A DNA stretch of 5,605 nt from Limnochordia bacterium (GTDB lineage Bacteria > Bacillota > Limnochordia > Darwinibacteriales > DTU012), in the NCBI GenBank assembly GCA_007116995.1, contig SKHL01000038.1, forward strand, positions 1-5,605, in the 5' to 3' direction. Positions 1 through 5,393 of this stretch are shown here, piece after piece. The notes under the pieces were generated by a model that worked only from the letters and a program-made list of their open reading frames with translations, was not told the origin of the DNA and made no database searches. Numbering within the stretch: the first letter of the stretch is position 1; each line of letters starts with the position of its first letter. A program made the translations under genes and the position numbers.

Positions 1-139
1 ATAGAGTCTCAAGACTAATATCCATGGATGTCGTAACTATCATGATCTGAGCGACTAAAGAGGACACAGGCAGTTCACTGGGGGACTTGCCGTATCAGGT
101 GCTAGCAGAGTATGTTCCACTAGACCAAAATATGAGCAT

Positions 140-409
140 TTAGTGTCTCCTAATTAGACCGTTATCCTCAGCGCGAGATGCCTGCCACTGTTCTTGATGC
201 TTCTGTGCTAGATGACTCTTTTGTTCAGTGGTTAGCTCTGTTGGTTCAAGATAATCATTAACTGACTTAGCATCAAATAACATGGGGTCACCCACTTTTG
301 CAATGATTGCGGTGGCCACAACACCATACACCGCATGAGCAAACATATAAGATAAGTTACTAGCAGCATCCTTGGGTTTGACTTTGCATAGCGCACATCC
401 CTTACACAT
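140..409 (-). CDS. Small hypothetical protein with N-terminal CxxCxxC
   Basis: I do not recognise this 89-residue ORF. It opens with three cysteines in CxxCxxC spacing (C2, C5, C8), which could bind a metal or iron-sulfur cluster, though that is inference. A fairly hydrophobic stretch follows (about 21-40, rich in A, V, I and Y) that could be one membrane helix or a buried helix. The C-terminal third (about 58-80) is polar, rich in Q, E, K and H, and likely helical. The ATG at 407-409 is the only standard start codon; the frame stays open upstream to a TGA at 440-442 with no other usual start. The Shine-Dalgarno match is poor (AAGACAAG just upstream), which lowers confidence. It lies downstream of the tRNA-Arg terminator in the same orientation, so it needs its own promoter within 410-580. 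The composition looks protein-like and there is no competing ORF. Confidence 0.5.
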   Translation of the reverse strand: MCKGCALCKVKPKDAASNLSYMFAHAVYGVVATAIIAKVGDPMLFDAKSVNDYLEPTELTTEQKSHLAQKHQEQWQASRAEDNGLIRRH

Positions 410-456
410 AATCTTGTCTTTACTAGCTTTACCAGTAACTCAACAAATATGTTTTA

Positions 457-518
457 GATACTAAGAAACACGCTAGTATCGGTCATACATTTATTGTCAT
501 TGGTTAGCTAGTATCAGT
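457..518. repeat. Repeated GCTAGTATC element with inverted copy
   Basis: The 12-base element GCTAGTATCGGT at 472-483 recurs as GCTAGTATCAGT at 507-518, with one mismatch and a period of 35 bases. Its TAGTATC core at 474-480 is also an inverted repeat of GATACTA at 457-463 across a 10-base gap, and TACTAGC at 421-427 is a further inverted match to GCTAGTA. The elements lie between the tRNA terminator and the small ORF starting at 409, where an operator could sit. No binding protein can be named. Function is inference; the repeats themselves are directly visible. Confidence 0.45.
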
Positions 519-533
519 GTGTGTCATATAGTA

Positions 534-552
534 TGTGACCAAAATGTGACCA
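534..552. repeat. Tandem TGTGACCA repeat with 11-base period
   Basis: TGTGACCA occurs at 534-541 and again at 545-552, so the two copies are 11 bases apart, about one DNA turn. A related TGTCAT lies at 522-527, 12 bases before the first copy, and another at 495-500. Direct half-sites at 11-base spacing are the known binding geometry of OmpR/PhoB-family response regulators, and TGTCA resembles the enterobacterial Pho-box half-site. One such regulator is encoded in this window. The link between the two is inference. The sites lie upstream of the 89-residue ORF. Confidence 0.4.
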
Positions 553-580
553 TTTGTCTTTATTGGGTATTCTGGACAAC

Positions 581-607
581 AAAAAAAGCCACATCATTGT
601 GGCTTTT
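581..607 (-). terminator. Intrinsic terminator of the tRNA-Ser/tRNA-Arg unit
   Basis: On the minus strand a perfect 10-base-pair stem (arms 598-607 and 584-593, core AGCCACA/TGTGGCT) closes a 4-base loop and runs into seven T residues. It begins 15 bases after the tRNA-Arg CCA end. The run of T after the distal arm in plus orientation is only four, so it should act mainly on minus-strand transcripts. Confidence 0.92.
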
Positions 608-621
608 AGCTGGTAAGTAAA

Positions 622-698
622 TGGCGCGCCCGACAGGATTCGAACCTGTGACCTTTTGATTCGTAGTCAAACACTCTATCCAGCTGAGCTACGGGCGC
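622..698 (-). tRNA. tRNA-Arg(ACG)
   Basis: This 77-base gene folds into a complete cloverleaf. The acceptor stem is GCGCCCG paired with CGGGCGC, followed by discriminator G and an encoded CCA. The D-arm is closed by GCTC/GAGT. The anticodon stem is TTTGA/TCAAA around loop CTACGAA, giving anticodon ACG. The T-arm is ACAGG/CCTGT around TTCGAAT. From family knowledge, A34 of tRNA-Arg(ACG) is converted to inosine by TadA so that it reads CGU, CGC and CGA. It lies 8 bases after tRNA-Ser(GCU) and must share its transcript. Confidence 0.98.
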
Positions 699-706
699 AT
701 ATTCAA

Positions 707-798
707 TGGCGGAAGGGGAGGGATTTGAACCCTCGGAGGGCAGTTAAGCCCTCAACCGCTTAGCAGGCGGCTCTTTTCGGCCACTCAAGCACCCTTCC
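707..798 (-). tRNA. tRNA-Ser(GCU)
   Basis: This 92-base class II tRNA has the long variable arm typical of serine tRNAs. The acceptor stem GGAAGGG pairs with CCCTTCC, followed by discriminator G and an encoded CCA. The anticodon stem GCCGC/GCGGT closes loop CTGCTAA, giving anticodon GCT, which reads AGC and AGU. The variable arm is a GAGGGC-type hairpin, and the T-arm is GAGGG/CCCTC around TTCAAAT. Its acceptor end is identical to that of the other serine tRNA in this window (3863-3953), which suggests a shared origin. It is the first gene of the unit driven from the promoter at 821-849. Confidence 0.98.
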
Positions 799-820
799 CC
801 TTATCTTACTGACAAATCAT

Positions 821-849
821 AGTTTACCATAGATACACAGGCGTGTCAA
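821..849 (-). promoter_or_regulatory. Sigma-A-type promoter for tRNA-Ser/tRNA-Arg
   Basis: A perfect -35 box TTGACA (844-849) is separated by exactly 17 bases from a -10 box TAACT-like hexamer TAAACT (821-826), which is preceded by TGG, an extended -10 signature. The expected start near 814 leaves a leader of roughly 15 bases before tRNA-Ser(GCU). The promoter lies about 50 bases beyond the histidine kinase stop codon. I see no terminator between the two, so kinase transcripts may also enter the tRNA genes. Confidence 0.82.
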
Positions 850-899
850 TAATTTTCCGCTTCTAATTCTGCTTGATTTTCTCCTGTTTTCTGCTTACT

Positions 900-2639
900 C
901 TACTTGGCTAAGCGTAAGGTGATTTTTACTGTAGTTCCCTTGCCTATTTGACTCTCGGCAGAAATTTTCCCTTTATGCTTATCAATAATATGTTTAACGA
1001 TAGATAGTCCTAAGCCTGTTCCACCCATACTTCTCGAACGACCTTTATCTACTCGGTAAAAGCGTTCAAAAATGCGGTTGGTTTGATCGCTAGGAATACC
1101 GACTCCGGTGTCACAAATACTGATTTTTACTTTGTTGGTAGATTCTTTTGCTTCTATCCATACCCGTCCACCAGGCTTTGTATACTTAATCGCGTTATCC
1201 ACTATATTAATAGCGACCTGACGTAGTAGCTTTGCATCACCTAAGACCATGATCTTACGTAAGCAGTTATCAATCTTAATCTCTTTTTGGTCAGCCTTGG
1301 TCTGGAGCATAGTTATAGTATCTGTAAATATCTGTAGAATATTTACAGATCCCATATTTATGGGCTGTTTCCCGCTCTCAATTCGGGATAAATCTAGTAG
1401 ATCATTAATCAAGGTTATCATTCGATCTGTTTCACCACTTACAATTCTTAAAAACCGCTCAACTAAAGCAGAGTCATACGTCTTTCCGTTGAGAATAGTC
1501 TCTACAAATCCCTTGATGCTAGTTAAAGGAGTCCGAAGTTCATGGGACACATTAGCGACAAACTCGTTTTGCATCTGCTCTAAACGCCGCAATTCCGTTA
1601 TATCACGCAGGACGGATACAACCCCGATAGTCATCCCTTCATCGCCTTCTAGTGGGCTACTACTAACAGCAATCGTGCGCTCACTCCCGGGATAAAGCTT
1701 AATCTCAGCGTTAATGGACTTCTCCCTATTCATCGTATCCGTAATAATCTCGGAAAGTTCGAAGCTTCTAATCACTTCTGCTTGGTCCTTATCAATTAGA
1801 GCCTCTTCATCTTCACCGATTAAATCAGCAACCGCCCGATTAGCCAAGATGACTCTCCGGTAGGTATTAACTGCGAGCACCCCATCTTCCATACTAGTTA
1901 ACACGGCATTGAGTTTACTCTCACGATCATGAATCGTATCAAACATTTTCTCTAAAGTCATAGACAGCTCGTTAAACGCTCGTCCTAATTGGCCAATTTC
2001 ATCGTGACTACGCACTAACACACGGCGCCCAAACTCTCCATTCTGTAACCGTTTAGTAACTATAAGCAAATCATTGAGCGGATCCGTGATATTGCGATTA
2101 ATTAAGAAAACTACACCTAAAGCCAATAAGCTAATCAAAAGGGTTAATAAGAGCGCTCCACGGTAAAGCTCCTCTAGCGCATCTGCAATAGCAATACTAG
2201 AAGCAGCTACGCGAATAGCCCCTTGATTAGACAGTGGTAATGCCACATAGATTAGCTCTTCACCAGTAGTCTCACTAATGCGCTGATCTGTCCCTAGATT
2301 CCCGGCTAATGCTTGACTAAATTCTGGTCTTAGTCTATGATTTTCCATCCGTTCGAAATCATGATGGGAATCGGCAATGACATACCCATCCATATTTATC
2401 AAAGTAAATCTTCTCCCGGTATCTCTACCGAGTTTCTCTACTTTCTCTCGAATATCGATAATACCTGTGTCAAGAATCCAAAAAGATACCAGCTTTGCGT
2501 CACTCGTTAGATCCGCTTGCAGTTTAGCTTGAAAGGCCTCTGTAGCGAACATAGTGATAAAAAAGGTGGTAACCCCCATAGAAAGTAGGGTTACCACTAG
2601 TACTAAAGTTGTAAGTTTAAGCAGTAAAGGTTTGTGCAA
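900..2639 (-). CDS. PhoR/PnpS-type membrane sensor histidine kinase
   Basis: This 579-residue kinase should phosphorylate the response regulator encoded just upstream. Visible architecture: transmembrane helix 1 (about 8-31); an extracytoplasmic sensor (about 32-158) with a Cache-like stretch near 84-136 (GYVIADS, RPEF, YVALPL); helix 2 (about 162-181); a HAMP linker (about 182-234); a PAS domain (about 240-350); HisKA with phospho-acceptor H366 in SHELRTPLTSIKGF; and a HATPase domain with N-box N478/N482, G1 box DTGVGIP (510-516), F-box FERFYRV (524-530) and G2 box GGTGLGLSIVK (539-549). All catalytic motifs are intact. The H-box and layout match the PhoR/PnpS family, which usually handles phosphate starvation, but no pst or phoU genes are in view, so the signal is unproven. 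The start is TTG at 2637-2639, one base after the regulator stop codon and 7 bases after AAGGGGG (2647-2653), which implies translational coupling. Confidence 0.95.
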   Translation of the reverse strand: MHKPLLLKLTTLVLVVTLLSMGVTTFFITMFATEAFQAKLQADLTSDAKLVSFWILDTGIIDIREKVEKLGRDTGRRFTLINMDGYVIADSHHDFERMENHRLRPEFSQALAGNLGTDQRISETTGEELIYVALPLSNQGAIRVAASSIAIADALEELYRGALLLTLLISLLALGVVFLINRNITDPLNDLLIVTKRLQNGEFGRRVLVRSHDEIGQLGRAFNELSMTLEKMFDTIHDRESKLNAVLTSMEDGVLAVNTYRRVILANRAVADLIGEDEEALIDKDQAEVIRSFELSEIITDTMNREKSINAEIKLYPGSERTIAVSSSPLEGDEGMTIGVVSVLRDITELRRLEQMQNEFVANVSHELRTPLTSIKGFVETILNGKTYDSALVERFLRIVSGETDRMITLINDLLDLSRIESGKQPINMGSVNILQIFTDTITMLQTKADQKEIKIDNCLRKIMVLGDAKLLRQVAINIVDNAIKYTKPGGRVWIEAKESTNKVKISICDTGVGIPSDQTNRIFERFYRVDKGRSRSMGGTGLGLSIVKHIIDKHKGKISAESQIGKGTTVKITLRLAK

Positions 2640-2640
2640 G

Positions 2641-3321
2641 CTAATTCCCCCTTATCTTATAGCCCACACCGTGGATCGTTTCGATCCTGTCTTCCCCCTC
2701 CGGTCCAAGTTTACGACGGAGATGACGGATATGTACATCCACAGTACGTGTTTCTCCTTCGTACTCATAACCCCAGACTTTCTGTAATAAGAACTCTCTA
2801 GTTAATACCTTGCCCACATTAAGCATAAATACATGCAACAAATCAAACTCTTTCCTCGTTAACTCCACTAAGTCACCTTTAACTCTTACCTCGCGCGTTT
2901 CCACCCGCATAGCAATTTGTCCAACCTCAAACTCATCAATTTCTTCATCATCAATTGCCACAGAACGGCGTAACACTGCCTTGATCCGAGCCACTAATTC
3001 CAGTGGACTAAAAGGTTTGGTTAGGTAATCATCGGCTCCTAACTCTAAGCCTAATACCCGTTCTAGTTCACTCTCTTTAGCCGTTAGCATGATAATTGGA
3101 GTATTACTTACTTTACGGATGCTCTTACAAACATCATATCCATCCTTACCTGGTAACATTAAATCTAACACTACTAGATCGGGCTTGTTCGCTTCGAATC
3201 TCTCAACTGCACTTATCCCATCACCAGCAACTTCCACTTCATACCCTGCTTGTTCCAGATTAAATCGAATTAGCTCCTGAATTGGAACTTCATCGTCAAC
3301 AATAAGAACACGTTGTTTCAT
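2641..3321 (-). CDS. OmpR/PhoB-family response regulator
   Basis: This 226-residue DNA-binding regulator is the likely partner of the downstream kinase. The receiver domain (about 4-116) has the acidic pair D9/D10, phospho-acceptor D53 in VVLDLMLPG, the switch residues T80 and Y99, and the conserved K102 in TKPF. After a linker rich in D and E (about 120-130), the C-terminal winged-helix domain (about 131-224) carries the recognition-helix signature RTVDVHIRHLRRKL (192-205) and ends in the family-typical IHGVGYKI. Length and motifs are normal for the PhoB/PhoP/WalR group; I cannot say which from sequence alone. The ATG start has an SD AAAGGTGG (3331-3338) 9 bases upstream. It is the first gene of a two-gene unit with the kinase. 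Its 79-base upstream gap holds possible regulator-binding repeats but no obvious terminator from the NusG_II gene, so the three genes may be one operon. Confidence 0.96.
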   Translation of the reverse strand: MKQRVLIVDDEVPIQELIRFNLEQAGYEVEVAGDGISAVERFEANKPDLVVLDLMLPGKDGYDVCKSIRKVSNTPIIMLTAKESELERVLGLELGADDYLTKPFSPLELVARIKAVLRRSVAIDDEEIDEFEVGQIAMRVETREVRVKGDLVELTRKEFDLLHVFMLNVGKVLTREFLLQKVWGYEYEGETRTVDVHIRHLRRKLGPEGEDRIETIHGVGYKIRGN

Positions 3322-3368
3322 TTTATCACCCCACCTTTGCGTTTTATCAAAAATCTATTAGAGAAATT

Positions 3369-3384
3369 AGTCAACTTAGGTTAA
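3369..3384 (-). promoter_or_regulatory. Possible regulator box or -35 upstream of the response regulator
   Basis: On the minus strand TTAACC (3379-3384) is followed after four bases by TTGACT (3369-3374), giving two similar hexamers 10 bases apart. Tandem TTAACA-like hexamers of about this spacing are the known binding pattern of Bacillus PhoP, a relative of the regulator encoded next door, so autoregulation is conceivable. TTGACT could equally be a -35 box, but no good -10 hexamer lies 16-18 bases downstream. This is a weak, inferred call. Confidence 0.25.
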
Positions 3385-3400
3385 GTTTCATTACCCTGCG

Positions 3401-3784
3401 TTAGAATGTAACTCCGTCTAGTTCTGAATCTGGTCCTTTATCAACAACTCGAACGATCAATCGGTGTGGTAGACAGATAATTGTCTGACCAGCTCGCTTT
3501 ACCCATCCAAAATGTACACATATCTGATCAGGGCAGTTAGCTACTTCTACCTGAACACTATCTTCATCAAATCCAATAATGTTATACCCCCCATTGGTCT
3601 CAATGCGTACCGATTCCTGTTGTTGTCCGAGAATGTATTCCTCGATGACCATGCCATCCACTTCCACTTGAACGGTGTTACCCACAACCTGTCTTGACAC
3701 AAAAAATACATTGTACCCAAGCGCTACTATCCCTATAATTACCAATACGACAAAAATTATTAAATCCCCTTTTCTTATTTTCAT
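3401..3784 (-). CDS. NusG domain II-containing membrane-anchored protein
   Basis: This 127-residue protein has a short basic N-terminus (KIRK), one transmembrane helix (about 8-29), then a compact beta-rich domain of the NusG_II family (about 34-115). Diagnostic residues are C84 and C89 in NCPDQICVHFG and C104 in ICLPHRL (C104, H107, R108). By the positive-inside rule the domain should lie outside the membrane. Despite its name the family lacks the NGN and KOW parts that make NusG a transcription factor; its function is not established, and the conserved cysteines suggest redox or metal chemistry only as inference. The ATG is well supported by SD AAAGGAG (3790-3796). The gene starts 16 bases after the tRNA-Ser terminator with no room for a promoter between, and lies 79 bases before the response regulator gene, so it may be transcribed by readthrough and belong with the two-component genes. 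Confidence 0.9.
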   Translation of the reverse strand: MKIRKGDLIIFVVLVIIGIVALGYNVFFVSRQVVGNTVQVEVDGMVIEEYILGQQQESVRIETNGGYNIIGFDEDSVQVEVANCPDQICVHFGWVKRAGQTIICLPHRLIVRVVDKGPDSELDGVTF

Positions 3785-3800
3785 TTTTACTCCTTTATAG

Positions 3801-3844
3801 AAAAACCCTATTCCAAAAGTAACAGGTACTTTCCTGAATAGGGT
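3801..3844 (-). terminator. Intrinsic terminator after tRNA-Ser(UGA)
   Basis: On the minus strand ACCCTATTC (3836-3844) pairs perfectly with GAATAGGGT (3805-3813). An inner stem AAAGT/ACTTT (3828-3832 with 3816-3820) extends the hairpin, and TTTTT follows at 3801-3805. It starts 19 bases after the tRNA CCA end. The T-run is short and interrupted by C, so termination may be incomplete, which matters because the next gene's SD lies only four bases beyond. Confidence 0.88.
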
Positions 3845-3862
3845 CCAATTCGTCGTACTTTA

Positions 3863-3953
3863 TGGCGGAAGGGGTGGGATTTGAACCCACGGAGGGCTAT
3901 GAACCCTCGACGGTTTTCAAGACCGCTCCAATCGTCCACTCTGGCACCCTTCC
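3863..3953 (-). tRNA. tRNA-Ser(UGA)
   Basis: This 91-base class II tRNA has acceptor stem GGAAGGG/CCCTTCC, discriminator G and an encoded CCA. The anticodon stem GCGGT/ACCGT closes loop CTTGAAA, giving anticodon TGA, which reads mainly UCA and, by wobble, other UCN codons. A long variable arm (GAGGGTTCATAGCCCTC) and a T-arm GTGGG/CCCAC around TTCAAAT complete it. It has its own promoter at 3965-3993 and lies about 100 bases after serS, so the synthetase is next to one of its substrates. Confidence 0.98.
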
Positions 3954-3964
3954 AAACACTAGTT

Positions 3965-3993
3965 ATTATACCTCAATTTAAGCAATATAACAA
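3965..3993 (-). promoter_or_regulatory. Sigma-A-type promoter for tRNA-Ser(UGA)
   Basis: A perfect -10 box TATAAT (3965-3970) lies 17 bases after a -35 box TTGTTA (3988-3993, four of six matches to TTGACA). The expected start near 3958 is only about five bases before the mature tRNA 5' end. The boxes lie in the 101-base gap after serS, where I see no convincing terminator. Confidence 0.85.
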
Positions 3994-4054
3994 GCTGTTT
4001 TTTGACCCAATTATTTAAGCTTCTCCGAAAGAGCCCAGGTGAGCCTCGGGGAGT

Positions 4055-5326
4055 CTACTCGATCCGTTTTACCCCACTCATATAGGGTCGTAAGACTTCA
4101 GGCACAATTATCGTTCCGTCAGCTTGTTGATAGTTCTCTAGCACAGCAGCTAGGCAACGTCCTATGGCAACACCGGACCCATTTAATGTATGCACAAACT
4201 CCGGCTTCGCTCCCTGTTCTCGTCGAAAGCGAATATTGGCCCGTCTAGCCTGGAACGATTCAAAGTTACTACAAGACGATATTTCCACATACTTGCCGTA
4301 ACTAGGCATCCAAACCTCTAAATCTAGCTTCTTGGCGGCCGTAAATCCTAAGTCAGCAGTACACATTTGGCTAACTCGATAAGCTAATCCTAGCTTTTGC
4401 AGAACTACCTCCGCATGACGCACAAGCGTATCTAATTCCTGATAAGAATTATCTGGCTCTACAAATCTCACTAATTCCACCTTGTTGAACTGATGTACCC
4501 GGATAACACCACGGGTATCTCGTCCATGGGCTCCCGCCTCCGATCGAAAACAGGCGGTATAGGCTACATGGTTAAGAGGTAGCAGGCTTCCATCTAGAAT
4601 CTCGTCTCGATACAAGTTCGTTACCGGCACCTCAGCGGTGGGAATTAAGTAATAGTCTTGGCCCTCTACTTTAAACATATCCTCACCAAACTTAGGTAGT
4701 TGACCTGTTCCAAGTGCGCTCTCTTTGTTCACTAAAAACGGTGCAAATATCTCAGTATAACCATGCGCCCCAGTATGCAAATCAAGCATAAAGTTAATTA
4801 GTGCCCGTTCTAGGCAAGCCCCTTGGCCTTTAAGAAAGTAAAAGCGAGACCCTGTAACCTTGCCGGCACGCTCAAAATCGATGATGTCCAAATTCACTCC
4901 TAGATCCCAATGGGGAACTACCTCAAAGCGAAATTCGGGTATCTGACCCTCTTGGCGCAATTCCACGTTATCCTCATCACTTGTACCAACTGGTACCGAT
5001 GAATGGGGCATATTTGGTAGCCGTAATTGCCTATCTAACAACTGCTCATCAATCACCCGTAGCTGCTCATCATAGTCCTTAATAGTCTGGGATACACCCT
5101 TCATTTCTGTAATAATATCGTCGGCATCCTTCTTCTCCCGCTTGAGCTTGGCCACTTGCTCAGACACTTCATTACGACGAGCTTTTAGCTGTTCTACCTC
5201 AACTAGAATAGAGCGCCGTTGTTCATCAAGATCTAACAACTCATCTAGGGGACCTTCCTCACCTCGGCTCTTTAGCATTTCCCGTATGGTCTCTGGGTTC
5301 TGGCGAATAAACTTCAAATCTAACAT
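4055..5326 (-). CDS. serS: Seryl-tRNA synthetase
   Basis: This 423-residue class IIa synthetase charges tRNA-Ser with serine in the cytoplasm using ATP; the same enzyme supplies Ser-tRNA-Sec where selenocysteine is used. The N-terminal tRNA-binding arm is an antiparallel coiled coil (about 30-100, rich in E, K, R and Q). The catalytic core shows the TAE segment (230-232), motif 2 at about 259-285 (CFRSEAGAHGRDTRG, then HQFNKVEL) and motif 3 at about 381-397 (NGSGVAIGRCLAAVLENYQ, with ATP-contacting R390). Length is normal for bacteria. The ATG at 5324-5326 is chosen because the protein then begins MLDLKFIRQNPE, as family members do, and it has an SD AGGAGGG. An in-frame ATG 28 codons upstream lies inside the T-box and is not a real start. 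Expression is controlled by the T-box leader at 5352-5583. Confidence 0.98.
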   Translation of the reverse strand: MLDLKFIRQNPETIREMLKSRGEEGPLDELLDLDEQRRSILVEVEQLKARRNEVSEQVAKLKREKKDADDIITEMKGVSQTIKDYDEQLRVIDEQLLDRQLRLPNMPHSSVPVGTSDEDNVELRQEGQIPEFRFEVVPHWDLGVNLDIIDFERAGKVTGSRFYFLKGQGACLERALINFMLDLHTGAHGYTEIFAPFLVNKESALGTGQLPKFGEDMFKVEGQDYYLIPTAEVPVTNLYRDEILDGSLLPLNHVAYTACFRSEAGAHGRDTRGVIRVHQFNKVELVRFVEPDNSYQELDTLVRHAEVVLQKLGLAYRVSQMCTADLGFTAAKKLDLEVWMPSYGKYVEISSCSNFESFQARRANIRFRREQGAKPEFVHTLNGSGVAIGRCLAAVLENYQQADGTIIVPEVLRPYMSGVKRIE

Positions 5327-5332
5327 GATAAT

Positions 5333-5339
5333 CCCTCCT
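5333..5339 (-). promoter_or_regulatory. Ribosome binding site of serS
   Basis: AGGAGGG on the minus strand lies six bases before the ATG at 5324-5326. It fixes the serS start downstream of the T-box terminator and rules out the longer in-frame reading that begins inside the riboswitch. Confidence 0.9.
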
Positions 5340-5351
5340 AAATTTGATAGT

Positions 5352-5393
5352 AAAAAAACTCCTAGTCTCTGGAAAAATTCCAGGGACGAGAAG
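5352..5393 (-). terminator. T-box regulatory terminator
   Basis: On the minus strand the arms at 5377-5393 and 5358-5374 form a 17-position stem with two mismatches (C/A and C/T) and one G-T pair, around a short T loop, followed by a run of T (5352-5357). The 5' arm contains CGTCCCT, whose CCCT would instead pair with AGGG of the T-box core in the antiterminator. The two structures are therefore mutually exclusive, which is the expected switch. Confidence 0.92.

Noticed and set aside
1..43. Minus-strand ATG at 41-43 open to the window edge
   Set aside because: Only 14 codons are visible, with no ribosome binding site upstream, so it cannot be supported as a partial gene.
69..91. Hairpin GGCAGTTC / GGACTTGCC after the small ORF
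   Set aside because: The stem is short with a bulge and a G-T pair, and no T-run follows on either strand, so I do not call it a terminator.
1249..1695. 148-codon plus-strand open frame within the kinase gene
   Set aside because: It lies antisense to the HisKA/PAS region of an intact kinase, its product is a serine/arginine-rich nonsense-like sequence, and it has no family motif.
3794..3799. TATAAA as a -10 box for the NusG_II gene
   Set aside because: No -35-like hexamer lies 16-19 bases upstream, and the start it predicts would fall within or beyond the ribosome binding site.
4022..4054. GC-rich imperfect hairpin just after the serS stop
   Set aside because: Pairing needs bulges, and it is followed by mixed sequence and later A residues, not T, in the direction of transcription.
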